DNA of 64,000 nt, taken from Rhodosorus marinus (taxonomy: Eukaryota > Rhodophyta > Stylonematophyceae > Stylonematales > Stylonemataceae). The stretch spans positions 1,674,001-1,738,000 of the forward strand of contig JAMWBK010000009.1 of assembly GCA_029953675.1 (NCBI GenBank). Direction: 5' to 3'. The first letter of the stretch is position 1; the number at the start of each line of letters is the position of its first letter. Both the position numbers and the translations under genes were made by a program. Of this stretch, positions 1-11,877 are shown in pieces. Below the pieces are notes generated by a model. That model searched no databases, was not told the DNA's origin, and saw only the letters and a list, made by a program, of their open reading frames with translations.

Positions 1-3000
1 AAATCGTCAACGGGGTAACCATTTTTCCAAACTTCAACAATGACAACGTCAACTCTCAAAATCTCTGCTCAAATAACCCTCACAAACAACAACAACAACA
101 CGTTCTTCCTTTATCACTCTATCTTACTCACAACGGTATCATACACACAACTCAGTCGCTCACGACCTTCCGTCCTCCCTCTACCCGAAGTCAGATATGA
201 AGCCTTTTATTATGTACTCACAAAAGCCCCTCGGCCTAGAATCCAGGTTTTTCCTTTCACTCTGCTGACGGGATGACAATTAAGATATCTCCAATAATAC
301 CTATCCAACTCCTTTCCACCCCCGCCCCCTCCCTCTCTCACGACCACGGCGGGTGGGAACATCCAGCTTCACTATTGTCTTCAAAAATTTAGTTCTTTTA
401 TCTTTTTTGGAGGAAATCTAAGGAAAGCCATGTTCGATGAGCAACTTACCCCAGGGGTCGAGACCAGGCGTCACGCTCCCCAAGCACTTGGGTTGGATTT
501 TGTTTTTGGTTTTCGAACTTTTTCGCATTTAGGAGCGGATTTTCTTTTGTTTTTCTGGGCACGGCAACGACCAGCCATAATTCGATGCGAAGCTTCTCAC
601 ATCTTCCTGAGCATTGCTGTTTGTCCGTAGAAAATTGAACCGTTCACTGGCAGAGCACTGACACCCCCGAGTATGCGCTTCCCCGCGCTTTTACCTTAAA
701 ACTTTCCCCCCTCCCCCTTTCAAAATTCTTGCAAATGATCGCCTGCACGGTGTTGGGTACCAACCCCCCCCTACACTTGCCAGAGCTGCATGTCTTCTTC
801 GGAGCCAACCAACCCGTATCAACTACGTGCAAAATTTCGACCACTAGTATTTGACCTCCTAGAGCCACTCTTTTCTATATTAGGCAAAAAGTCTTTTAAT
901 GGGGAAGAAACGTAGAATTGAAATCTAAAAGTTAGTTGAAATGAAATTACTTGTCTTTTGACTCTAGATTTGGAACCACTTATGTTTCAAAACACGCATC
1001 GCTCGAATTATGGATTCGCACTAAATAACGAACCCCGGTAGGGGTGACCAACATTCCTCCAGGAATCGAATCGATCTCTGAGGGGTAGGTTCTTGATGAG
1101 ATTGACCGTACACATTGATCCTCGTGTATTCTTGTCGCAAAACTGAGCTGACTACTATATTGTTCGATGGGATGAATTTGAAAAACTACAAAAATAGCCT
1201 TCCACCCGTGGGCTCCACCTTCCTCGAAAGGAATTTTTGATTCGTCGTCACAGTATACAAGATAAAGTAATTTATGTTTCAGTGCTGAGCTGGTCTGCAG
1301 AAGCGACGACCAAATTCAGTCTGGGGGGTTCGGCTAGGGTATCTGCCCGGAGATACTTCGTATATCAAAGATATACTGGGTTATGTGTAATATTTTTTTG
1401 ATCCTCACATTTTTTCCCCCCTTCGTACCATTGTGTTTCACAGCTTACACCCCTATAGCGTACAATTATATTCAACTCATTGATTATACTTCGCAATAAA
1501 CCCCGCTCGGACAAATCCAGGAATAAGTGGGTAGTGGATATGGCCGTAGAGGGGTCTGCAGAAGCCGAGACCAGGAAAATTCAAGAAGTCCCAGGGGTGC
1601 CAGGATTGGTACACTTTACCAGCACAGGACACCAAACAGAGAAAAAAATCAGGGGGTTCTCAGTTTTCAAGAGCGATTTGACCTACATTATTTCTCCAAT
1701 CCTGCCCCGCAGTGAATTGAGAGAAGGCGGATTTTTGCTCGCGTATTATTACTAAATATTTGTTTGTCGTATCTTCATAGCAGCTAACCCCTAAACGGAA
1801 AATGGGACAAACGTATCTTCTACATGACCCACACACTGTCTCTCTCCGACAGTTGGGGGGAGGAATTTCCGATCGGGCTGTGCACCGGTATCTCAATGAT
1901 CGATTCCCTGTTACTACTGGTCCTGAACGGCTGGAGGGTGGCTATTTTCATGTATTACCATATTTTCTGAAACAGAGATGAGAGCCCTCCCACTCCCTCC
2001 TCCCCTCATTGGAAGCTGGAACATTCTCAAGCCCCGCGTTTTCCCATACTCACATCTCATTGGTTTGCGCGCAACGGCCTTAGTACAAGCAGTACAAAGA
2101 AGCAGAAATTGATATGCGCAATTCGGGCAACAGAGCCGCCAAGAACACGGACATGCGCGCGTGCTCTGGGAATTCAGCTATAATTTACTTCGCTCTATCT
2201 ATGTCAGCCACCCTTGAAATAGTGGGAGGAAGCGTATGTAGTTTTGTCGCATGCCAGATGGGGACTGACAGGCCTTATGTAGGTTCAAGTTGACATCGCA
2301 TACAATGAATGAAATGCGTTCGCAGTCGCTACTCTACCTCTTATTATGTATTGGCCGGTTTCCAAGAATAGAACGGCGAAATTCAACTGAGAACTGGGGC
2401 TGCAAAAAAGGGGAATTCGACTTCTGTTTCTTTTTAAAGCTACGTAGTGACAAAAATAGAAAACACTCGGGGGTTGTCTGCTGTAAAGAGTATCCTGTTT
2501 TTAGAAGCTCGCGCTGAAGAAGATTACTAGTGTAGTCCGCACAACCACGTGTGGGCGCTCCAACCAAAGTGAAATGCCAAGTGTCTGTAGCTGGGTACTT
2601 CATGGCATGAGGCGCAGATTTTCCGAGTGCTACCATGAGATGATTCTCCGCTATTGTAAGTCACCTGAGCCCGTGCGACCTGGAAGCGTTCGTTTCTATG
2701 TCAGGAGTGGGCCTGAAAACTTTCGAAAACAGGGTTTGCGCGTTCCAAGTAGATGCAGCTCACCGTTAACGCTCCTATTTCACTGCAAAAAGAGTTTCTC
2801 CTCAGCACAGCATTGGGCGACCGCAGCCGGGCCCTGTGCAGACTAGCGTCTTTCGTCCGAGTAGCTTAGCGCTGGCTTCAGCTCCAAGTCCGGAGGCGAA
2901 AACGCAGTTCGCTTTGGGACTGCGAGGGTGTCTCAAATCAACAAGTATCCCACGCCTCGCAAGGAGTGCTCAACGTCTTGGCAAGGTCTACCACTCGCAA

Positions 3001-3271
3001 ATCTCGTAAGGAAAGCATCCCCAAGGGAAAAAAGATTAGGTATAAGAACCCGCGACCAAAACGTCCAGTGAGAGCCAGGTCAAGGCACGTTCGTGCCGAC
3101 CGGACCTTGAATGGTAATTGTAGCAGACGGAGCCGGAAATTCCGGGATCGACGTTTTCTCAACCCCTGTAGAACACGATTACGATGTCATCAGAATCAGT
3201 CTAACGAGCTGTGTTGCTCAGAAGCGTTAGCATTCTTAAACCATAAACGTCTTTGGACGATTGTTTACACG
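1..3271. other. Gene-poor stretch, no gene recognised
   Basis: Only short open frames of about 60-130 codons occur here, on both strands, and none resembles a known family or joins into a convincing spliced gene. The longest, on the plus strand near 2966-3355, is rich in arginine and serine and looks like chance. A 13-base string, ggtctgcagaagc, occurs at 1292-1304 and 1553-1565. In both places a gacca motif and then aaattca follow, so this may be an old diverged repeat. No tRNA or rRNA was seen. Confidence 0.5.
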
Positions 3272-4004
3272 TCATACGCTGCATCTCGGCTCTTGTCTTC
3301 CTCCGGCCACTCCTCGTCCCACATTTTCTCCCTGATACAAGTACACAGCTACTGATACCAGAGAAAGTGCGAAGTTTATCCAAAACATGACAACGATAAC
3401 GTTCGCTCCATCATCAACGAAGCGCGCTTTGAGTCGGGAAGCTCTGTTTTGAACGGATGTCATAGTTCTGTGTGCGTCGTGAAAGGCTAAGACGTACCGC
3501 ACTAGGCTTCCCGATACCATCATCTTCCATCACAGGACCTAGTTTTAGGGCTTTTTCAACCCAACAAGCCAAAACAAGATTGCCTTTACGCATTCCGTTA
3601 TTGCCTGCGTTTTCGGGGAAACATAAGACGTTGGAGAAATATCCCGCAATCACTCTATGCGACCAAAAACAAAAGGTCCCACGGCGAAGGTCAGACGGTG
3701 AAAACAAGCGTACCCAGGGACGTGGAAGCAGAACCTCTGCATGGTGTTGAGCAAAGCATTTTATATTTGAGCAACGGCTCATACTCACGGTACGAACAGC
3801 GCGGTCACGCTCAACCATCCGTTGATTCCCCATGCTAAGAGAAACTGGAAAACCGAAACCGTGTTTTCCGCAGTGCTGGTCGCGTCAGCCTCGTGCGCAG
3901 CGCCTAATCCTGTCGCAGAGAGCACGAATAGCACCAGTGCGATCGCGGACTCAAAATCCGAGCAAGCCCGTACGCACGACATTGAACCTCAGAGCAGCCT
4001 CCAT
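3272..4004 (-). CDS. Four-helix (MARVEL-like) membrane protein, frame possibly broken
   Basis: This appears to be a diverged paralogue of the gene at 5190-5904. The C-terminal exon has the last helix, VVMFWINFALSLVSVAVYLY, which matches VMLWINFTLSFVSVTACW in the other copy. The first two helices lie in 3785-3982 (AIALVLFVLSATGLGA and FLLAWGINGWLSVTALFV), followed by a good GTGAGT donor. The N-terminus shared with the paralogue (MEAALRF...RTGLLGF) starts from the ATG at 4004 but is one base out of frame with the first helix. The shift falls at a run of four A at 3953-3956. The third-helix exon around 3540-3620 can also be read in two frames. The gene is therefore either decaying or carries small sequence errors. 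Function is unknown; MARVEL-type four-helix proteins usually act in membrane organisation. Confidence 0.5.
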
Positions 4005-5189
4005 TGTTGACCAAAAAATTTGAAAAGCAATCAGCTTACTTGTTTACGGGCACCCGCTATCAGGCAAAAAGGTGCGCTCTGTCCATGACCATCACAGTAG
4101 CTTCCGCTGTATACGAGCTTCTCAGCGTCACGACCTGGCTTCCCTCTGAGAATTATGCGGGGAGCCTCCCCAACTTGAACAACATGCAGAGAGGATCACC
4201 AAAGGACGTTGATTGGGTAACGCCCACTTGGCCAAGAAAACTAGTCCGCCAATACTTTGGTAGAATTTAACACTGAACGTAGCTATAGCTCAACCAACTT
4301 CCTTTGCTTATTTATTTTCAAAAAACGAAATAGATGCATATGGAGCAATATTAAACCAAAAACGATTTCTGACGTTCTCCCGTTCTCTGATAAACCAAAA
4401 ATGGCATTTTTTCGCTGGTCCTCCCCCATTGGAAGGCGGATGCGGAGCACGCTCAAATAGGTATTCTGATTCAACAGGACCGCTAAGCAGTCTTAACTGC
4501 TCGAAAACTAATCATGAACTTATTCATGATTAGTTTTCGAGATGGTTGAGGTATCGGTAGGACCAAAGTTCTGGGGATGACTTTGCGCTGTGGCTGGGTC
4601 ACTATTGACTGGGGAGCAAGCTTTTGGTTGCGGATTTCTTTAATGATTTGATCTTGGAAAGAAGTTGTTGTAGCACACCCAGGCGTGTATATCGTTCAAT
4701 CCTTGCTTCCTCGAGTGTCTATGATTGAGCCACAAAATTGAAAACGTAGGCATCCACATGGGCGAAAACATGATAACTACAGAACGAACGGTGAGTGTCC
4801 GAAGATTCGATCAACGGACTTAAAACATTGCCTATGGTGCTCCAATCAGACTTCGCTTTCAGATAGCGAAGACTGACTGATGCATGAACGCGGGAGAATT
4901 CGTGAATTACTTGATGCCGATGAGGATCCACGTAAATAACATGCTATCCAGGACACAATATGAGCGCCTTCATGCCCTCCAGGATCTGTCATCTAACTGT
5001 TGGATGACTCGCATGCTCCGGATTGTTTCGCAGCAGACTTTCTATATGGGTGCATTGAAAATGGACGGAAAAACGAGAAGAGATTCAAAGATAATTTACA
5101 CCAGCAAATAAGTAAACCCGTTTATTCAACAAATACATGCAAAGAATTCAACATTGAGATGGAATTGGGAGAGATCTCCAAAGCTTTTC
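4005..5189. other. Intergenic stretch between the two four-helix genes
   Basis: No gene is recognised. The notable content is a perfect 19-base inverted repeat at 4500-4541, listed separately. An open frame of 75 codons at 4884-5111 on the plus strand has no family resemblance. Confidence 0.5.
4500..4541. repeat. Perfect 19-bp inverted repeat with 4-nt loop
   Basis: The left arm ctcgaaaactaatcatgaa (4500-4518) is exactly complementary to the right arm at 4523-4541, separated by ctta. The flanking bases do not pair, so the stem ends sharply. It lies between two genes, 496 bases downstream of the 4004 start (which reads away from it) and 649 bases beyond the 5190 stop. It could be an RNA hairpin, a cruciform site or the remnant of a small inverted-repeat element; the sequence alone does not decide. 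Confidence 0.9.
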
Positions 5190-5904
5190 CTATGCTACTA
5201 CTATCCCGGGTAGGTCAAGCTCCCTATCTGCAATCTCCATGTTTATCTTTGTTGTTTCCCTCTCTACCTCATCACCCCCACCTCTGATTTGAATCCAACA
5301 GGCAGTTACGGAGACAAAGGAGAGCGTGAAGTTGATCCATAGCATAACCATAAGTATCTACCCAAATGCAGGTTCCCGTTAGCACCATGTCCAGAAGATC
5401 TTCGGATTCTTATGACTGTGGCAACATTACCGTATTGAACTCTGCGTGCGTTCCAAAGTCGATTTCCACACTTGCAACACTGGGAAGTTGTTTTGCAGAC
5501 ACAACAGTTCCAGAAACGAGCCAGAAGGCCAAAGTTAGAATTGATTGAGTCCATCTCTCCAATCTTGCCGGCAGGTAGGTCCTTGTGCGGAAACCCAGAC
5601 ATATCCTGTTCAACGAAACCAGCGCACTTTAGTCGGTAGAAGCTCATACATATATAAAAGTGTAAGAAAAATGTGTGAAATCTCACAAGATGAGAAGAAA
5701 ACTGACAACTAGCCAAGCAATAACAACCCAGGCGATTGTGAATGCGAGGAACGGCTTCAAGTTGAGCATGTGGGCGTCTACAAAGACTTCGTCAAAGAAT
5801 TTCGCATCTCGAAACAAGCTTGCAGCGATGCCACAAGTAACGAAGGCTGCTATCCACTCCAAAACCAGTAGGGTAGTCCGAAATATTGTCAACGGCGCCG
5901 CCAT
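5190..5904 (-). CDS. Four-helix (MARVEL-like) membrane protein
   Basis: Three exons (5904-5687, 5605-5431, 5357-5190) join in frame into a 186-residue protein; both introns have GT/AG ends (GTGAGA/CAG and GTAATG/TAG). Four hydrophobic helices are clear: residues about 8-30 (LLVLEWIAAFVTCGIAASL), 51-78 (PFLAFTIAWVVIAWLVVSFL...), 92-110 (SILTLAFWLVSGTVVSA) and 131-151 (ILMVMLWINFTLSFVSVTAC). A charged tail of about 35 residues follows. The layout, with short termini and two small loops, is that of MARVEL-like proteins. I cannot name a specific family. The start MAAPLTIFRTT is chosen because it has a good context (ACGATGG) and a paralogue 1.2 kb away begins similarly; an in-frame upstream ATG at 6003 would add 33 residues. 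The tandem same-strand paralogue suggests local duplication. Confidence 0.72.
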
Positions 5905-8373
5905 CGTTGCCCTCAAATCGAGAGCTGAAACACACGCACACACGGACAAGATTTCGACAAGAAACAAAGATTGCAAGGCAGGTTCGCCTCGATCACTCTT
6001 CATTGATCTTCGTTGGATCTGAGCATAGATCTCATAACCTATATAAACCCATGCTTCCCACGAAAGTACAAACCAATCCCTCTCCGGTCTAGACTCAGCT
6101 GGCTCTCAAACAACAGTGGAAGAACCGCCATAGTGGAAGAAAGGTAGCATCCAGTAACCAAAAAATTAATATATATTAGAAAAAGAAATGCAAGAAGGGC
6201 TCCTTCCATACAACCTCATTTTCTGGTTAAAAACATTTCTATTCAGAAATTTACTTCCAGAAGTACTTCGCAAATATATTTCAAAATATTGGAGAGTAAG
6301 CTAGCTCACAGGAAGGTCCGTTCTGGAGGCTGCAACCATATATTACATAAAATCTTGAACGGGCGACATTGTCCAATCTAAAATCTTCCAAATTTCGAAT
6401 ATTCGATCTGCCTTTCATTAATGAAGGTTTAACTGTATTGCTGTTTTTTTTTATTGATGCAGGTTGGGTAGGACCTGCTGGCGACATCACGAGCTTCAAG
6501 ACGGTTCAATTCTTCGTCCCTGAGGGACAGCTTCAGCGGGGATTCGGAGGTTGTCAAGATTGAACAGAAAAGCTCACACTCGCGCTAGGTTTTAGACGTC
6601 CTCCGGTTTCGTAACTTGCAAATTTCGACCTCATTATCTGGTTCGATACGGTAAACTGAAGAAGAGTTTCGTGTGTATGCTTGCACGAACGGGAAAGGCA
6701 CGGCTTGTCTAATTCGCTGTGGTTGTTCAACGAAAACTTGCCCAGATATGATTGCAGGACAGACCAAAACAACACCTATGGTTAGGGGACGCACGAATTG
6801 CTCTTCTGCGCTCTGCTGCTTTCGAGAATGATGGACTAGTTTCTTTGTTCGGTTACGTTCAAAAGAAATAGACACACCTCCTCCAGTGACATCCTCTACA
6901 ATCCTCGTGCTTGTCTTCCACCCCTGTTCTAGGATCTCCGATGTGGCCGACGGCTTGTCGAATCCTCTGATAGCGCCATCACGTCCCCAGTATTGTTGGA
7001 ATCCCCATCGCTCACCTTCTAAATACTAAACCATTCAGCGAACTCTAGCTGGAGCTACTGAACTCTGCGAAAACGCTTGCAAGATTTTCAACTTCATGTT
7101 CTAAGTCGTGTGACAGGGATGGCCTCGTTGAGCTGTGTAGCCCTTGACGCCGATGAACTGGACGACTGTGCATGAAATGCTTTTGGCCCGGGGCCGGGGG
7201 GTTGAATCTTCTAGATTAGTTGCAATATTCTCGTGCCTGTGCATAGGGTCGATGGTGAGCTGAAGCAAAGTCCGCATGCGGAACTGGCGTCAACAGTTCG
7301 ATCTTGGGGGCGCTTACTAGCTTTTCAGAGCAGTATTCATGCAGTGAACATGTCGAAGGAGAGGTGTTTGGCACTAACATGCTCTGAAGCAGGGGCAGAG
7401 AAAACTGAATGCTTCTCTGGTCTGCTCAAGTTAAGGAGACAACTCTTTGTCCGGTTTTTTTAAAGTACCCATTCGTGCGATACACGGAATGACTACATCT
7501 CACATCTGTCATACACTTGAGACTTCTCCAGAAAATTAATCTATGCGCAAAGGGTATCTCCGCATCCTGGCTGAGCGGTCCTCCATAGCTTTGAGCAATA
7601 GCTGGTGGAATTGGCATTCATTTGCCCACACGAAACGATCCTTCTCTGCAGACTTGGAGAAAGAATTGCTATTGCCCATTTGGGGTTGCCGAACTCCAAT
7701 CAGATCACATCAGCTTATTGGTATATTACCCCAAACAACCTTACATTTCTCGCCTTCAACAGGCTGTTCCTCAAAAGCGCAGCAACGACCTCCACAGCTC
7801 CTGTAAGCGCTTATGGTCATGAATGAATCACGGTAGACTGCAGAATATAGCTCTCTCGTAATCTAGCAAGGACATGTGCTTCATTCAAGTGCCGCCTTTC
7901 TTGCCCGCCCTACTCTGCGAGTAGCATTGCTGTGGGATTGGCTGTTGCCTCTCAACAACAGCAACAATTATTCAGAGCCTGTCTACCCTGAGGAAGCGGA
8001 AAGGGAGACGCTAATGATGCGCGTATCAGAGCAAAGCAGCAGTCAAACGCTAGAGAGTCAGAGACAGCTCCGTCAAGACGGCCGGGGGCCTTGCGACAAA
8101 CAGCGAAAAGCAAACAAAACTGTCCAAAAACCAAAGCATTCGATGATCAGCGGCACAGACCCATGAGACAGCGCCGAGTCCCGAGAGGTTGGATGAGTCA
8201 TCGCCTCAGAGTACTGAACCTCGTTCAGTCGATCCTCCCCTTTACCCTCTCCATCTCCGTCGTTTTTGCGTTCAAGTTTTTCTTAGTTTTGAGGAATTCA
8301 GGTTGTTGTTCTTTTTTGTGCACAGAAGGATCTCACCAATCTTATTATTGGGGTTGTCCCATCGGGAGGTATT

Positions 8374-8408
8374 CGAATTTATTACCGGTATTACCGATAA
8401 TAAATTCG
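8374..8408. repeat. 35-nt quasi-palindrome
   Basis: The outer arms cgaatttatta (8374-8384) and taataaattcg (8398-8408) are perfectly complementary. The interior cggta-t-taccg (8386-8396) is also a palindrome, so the whole unit pairs with a single mismatch (8385/8397) and a one-base centre. It lies in a stretch without a recognised gene. Confidence 0.85.
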
Positions 8409-8610
8409 TAACTGAAATTAAGGCGAAAAGGCTGACATGTATTGTATTAGGCGGAAATAAGAACAAACCCAAAAAATTACCAGGCAAAGAACATCTACAA
8501 AGTAATAGAAAAATGGGGCAAAAAGGAAGGAAGAGAAACGCATGGCACAACTGGATTTGCTGGTTCCAACAGATTGAAAATACGTTCAAATTGATATTCA
8601 TTGAAACGAC

Positions 8611-8640
8611 GACAGCTGTCCACTCAGGAAGACAGCTGTC
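8611..8640. repeat. Two copies of the palindrome gacagctgtc, 20 bp apart
   Basis: The self-complementary decamer gacagctgtc lies at 8611-8620 and again at 8631-8640. The period is exactly 20 bases, about two helical turns. CAGCTG cores are E-box-like sites for bHLH regulators in other eukaryotes. A paired regulatory site is only an inference, since no gene start is recognised nearby. Confidence 0.6.
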
Positions 8641-9383
8641 CCAAAGTCTCGCCCGTTGTAGGAACCTGCCTTGAGCGTCCTTCGATACTCATTGATCCAA
8701 TATCATGCTGCCTAGTACTCTTTGAAGCTCCTCATGCGACTAGTGAGATCATTCGACAAATTGGCACTCTAATGGTCCCACAGCTCAGACTCAAACGGTG
8801 GCGTACAGGGTTGTCTCGGTCAAGTCGAGCCTTCTAACAATCGCGCTCCTCCAAACACGCTCCAGCAGAGTCTGCTCTTAAAGAGCATTTCCATCAAGAA
8901 CTTTGGGGGCATGGCATGTTTCGGCTTGTCACTTGTCCCAGAGAGTGTGGCGAAAAAGTCTGCTTAGAATGAAATGGGTGATTCGAGAGCAGCGCCAAAG
9001 TCAGTGGTTGTCCTGTGGTAGCTGGGGGGGTGAGAATCGAGAAATTGAGGTCCACACAGTTTCACATCTCCTGCACACAGTCCAGGGCTATGATGCGGGT
9101 GGTCTGAAACCTGAATCCCTCCTGGTTTGGTTTATATGACAGTTTGTAGTTCTTGCAAGCGCATGGGATCCTGACGCTGGGCCTCCAAAGTTGCACATTG
9201 CTATTGAGAGACTGCTCTTCGCGAGTCTGCGGTAAAGGCGTAGCTTTTATCTGTGCATCGTAGTGTTTATTAATAGAGCAAAAAACCAAAACTAGTTCTG
9301 ACAGTTACGATACTACACCACACCAGAGCAGGTCCGAAAAAATCACCGTTCCGGCGTGCTGAAATCGCACGATCCTTCACATA

Positions 9384-9893
9384 TCAACAAGAGTGCCTTC
9401 TTCGAAACTTTTGATCTACTGCGCTCAGTCCCATTCCATGGATCTTTGTGAGATGCGTTTTCAGGTGGTTCTTCCTCGAGAACCCGTGAGAGCAAAGGTG
9501 ACATTTGAACGGTCTCAGCTGAAAGTGTGTTGACTTGAGATGTCTCATCATCTCGTACTTTCGAAAGAACGTATTCTGGCAGATGGGGCAAGTAGCGTTC
9601 ATATACGTGCGCTTTTTCTTCATCCCGTCGTCATCTTCCAACGGCTGAACTAGGCTCAGTATCATGTCCGTTTCAATCTCGGCAGGAGTTGCAGTCTTGT
9701 CCACCGCTGGTTCTTTTCCGCTGATGATTTCTTCAATAAGCTTCAGCTCCTCATCACGGTTGAAACTTGAGTCCTTCTCCATCAGATCCCCGCTCGGCGT
9801 ATCAATCGTATACTCTGCTTCGGTAAAACTCGACACGTACGATTCCTCAAACATATCGTCATTCCAGAATGGTTCCACTTTCAATAGATCCAT
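9384..9893 (-). CDS. C2H2 zinc-finger protein, two fingers
   Basis: From the ATG at 9893 this reads 169 residues. The N-terminal half is acidic (many D/E, a possible activation or interaction region). The C-terminal part has two adjacent C2H2 fingers: CPICQNTFFRKYEMMRHLKS followed by TH, and CHLCSHGFSRKNHLKTHLTK followed by IH. Both have C-x2-C...H-x4-H spacing, with a linker (FQLRPFK) resembling the TGEKP type. A short basic tail ends the protein. It is probably a nuclear DNA-binding regulator; the target is unknown. A further open frame directly upstream (9908-10213, about 100 residues, Q/S rich) may be an N-terminal exon, but it is offset in frame and the only intron that would join it is under 45 bases. 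I therefore keep the shorter model. Confidence 0.75.
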   Translation of the reverse strand: MDLLKVEPFWNDDMFEESYVSSFTEAEYTIDTPSGDLMEKDSSFNRDEELKLIEEIISGKEPAVDKTATPAEIETDMILSLVQPLEDDDGMKKKRTYMNATCPICQNTFFRKYEMMRHLKSTHFQLRPFKCHLCSHGFSRKNHLKTHLTKIHGMGLSAVDQKFRRRHSC

Positions 9894-11572
9894 GCTCTGT
9901 ATCTTCTTCACCAGCAGGTCTTATTAGTCCGAATCTTCTTTACGTTTTCACTCACACTTTGCTGTCCTCGCTTGGATTGTTGCCCTCCTTGAGCAGCTGA
10001 TGAACATGAGCCACTTTCACTTTGGTGCCTTATAACCTCGACCTTCTCGGCTATGCTCACCCGCTTTGCAGAATCAACCATTTGCCACTGCGCTAAGCTT
10101 TGGCTATCGGGAGAAGAATTCCATCCACCATGAATTTGAAGGGAAAAACGAGGAGTCGAATTGAGCAACGCGTCTTGCAACGGGTCCCCTTGCACAGTTT
10201 CAAGCAAGATCATTTCGATACGATTCGTTCATGAGAAAAGGCCAAGGGCGTAGGCGTAGCGGCCACAATGTTGTAATTTGCAAAAAGCTCGACGGGGGGA
10301 AAAAAAAACGGAAGGTTCCATGAGAATCGATCCGCAGGCAACCCGACCCCTCAGCTGGACATTCCCCCAAGTCAAACGAATAAGCCGAGAATGGCTCGCC
10401 ATGAAGAGAATTTGCAAAGCTCTTCATGAATTCTTCCTCGAAACAAATACACTCTATCTCAACGAGAAATATCTCAATTAGATAAAAAATAACGAGCAGT
10501 CGTTTTCAGTGGGAATTACACCACCACCCAATGAACGTAACTTATTTTTATCAATTTTTTGTGGAGAAGATTGAACTTCAACAAACTCACCAATCGAGTC
10601 TACTGCAAGCCTCAGCAAAAAAAAATCCACACCGAGAACCGATTAAAAACAACTGTTATTCATATTCATATACTAAGATTATTGAATGAAATTCCAAAGA
10701 TGAAATATGTAAGTACTTTTTTGCTCCTAGGCTGGGTAGCCAAATTAATTCGTTTTCTAGAGTGATCTCTCTCATCTTTTGGGATCCGACTTTCATTTGC
10801 TTTCTTTTTTCTTCCGGCAGTGGGAACTGCTCGTTTAGATCGTTACATTTTTTAATTGTTTTTTATATACCGTTGTTTTTTTCAGGAATCTTTAAATCTC
10901 TCTTGCCAACAATGAAAATCAGCAATACCACCCAGGCCAGGCAAAGGGGGAGCACCTAAGCAGGGACTCAGGAAAAAAGCGGCAGGGGCGAAGGTTTTTG
11001 GGACCATCGATGGGGTAGGTAAAAAAAGGAGGAGGTTTGGAGTTGAAGAAGTTACCATCGAAACCTACCCCAGAAGAAGCATAGTATTCACTTCATCAAA
11101 ATAAAAAAGAGGATGATTGTAATTTACCAATGATACTTTGTTACAGAGGGTAAGCGCCAGAAAAAGAATATTAATAATCAAATAATATTGCAGCGATACC
11201 TTGATAAAATTCTCATTTTACGATATTATATATGTAATCTTTCCGTTGTTTTCCAGCGGTAGCGAGTCGGATGCAATTTATTGAATATTCAGATGTTTGC
11301 GAACTAAATTCGTGAATTAACATAAACGTATGCAGATAGCGCTTGGATTAACGTTATTTACCAAATTCTACTTTCTTTTTAGGTTGAAGTTGATGCATGG
11401 AATAGAACTAATTTTTCTAGCCGAACTTTTTCATTTGTATTGAAATTCATACCGAGCAGGCCCCGCTTACTATCTCAGCATAAAGTATGTTTGTTTGTAA
11501 TATTTTTCTATATCAATAAAAAGAGTTTTATATGTTTTTCACCCACGAATTGGATTATTTATTAATTTTCTG

Positions 11573-11574
<2 letters not shown>

Positions 11575-11603
<29 letters not shown>
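11575..11603. repeat. (AT)n microsatellite
   Basis: About 14 uninterrupted AT units lie inside an AT-rich intergenic region. Such tracts vary in length between individuals and are prone to assembly error. Confidence 0.95.
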
Positions 11604-11606
<3 letters not shown>

Positions 11607-11853
11607 CTTCCCCGTCCAGTTTGGTGTTCCCACTATTTCTCAAGCCGTTCGTCCCGGTAGGATCACAACGACCGCTTCAAGATTGAGAGTCGTAGCCGAC
11701 GTATATAGTGTTTTTGATATTTTTCCGTTCAAAACTATTCTTTGACGCGGTGGGGTACACAGTCAGTAGTAGCTTCTAGGAGAACTGCAGACGTTTTTCT
11801 TCAGTTATTCTCCACGGGTCTTTTTTCGGAGAAGAAATTTTTCGTCGCTAGTG

Positions 11854-11877
11854 CTTGTCAGTTAGCCAACTGACAAG
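11854..11877. repeat. Perfect 10-bp hairpin with 4-nt loop
   Basis: The arms cttgtcagtt (11854-11863) and aactgacaag (11868-11877) are exact complements around the loop agcc. No gene is recognised on either side for over a kilobase. Confidence 0.85.

Larger units (their letters stand above)
5905..9383. other. Gene-poor stretch with small palindromic elements
   Basis: No gene is recognised in about 3.5 kb. Open frames up to 161 codons exist (for example 8189-8674 plus strand), but they have no recognisable motif and no convincing splice partners. A quasi-palindrome at 8374-8408 and a repeated 10-base palindrome at 8611-8640 are listed separately. Confidence 0.45.

Noticed and set aside
1061-1100. 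tRNA-like T-loop string (cgattcgattcctgg on the minus strand)
   Set aside because: No acceptor stem, anticodon arm or D arm could be paired around it.
2966-3355. 129-codon arginine-rich open frame on the plus strand
   Set aside because: Low complexity, no family motif, and overlapping frames on the other strand; likely chance.
8189-8674. 161-codon open frame on the plus strand
   Set aside because: No motif or splice partner, and it contains the palindromes at 8374 and 8611, so coding use is unlikely.
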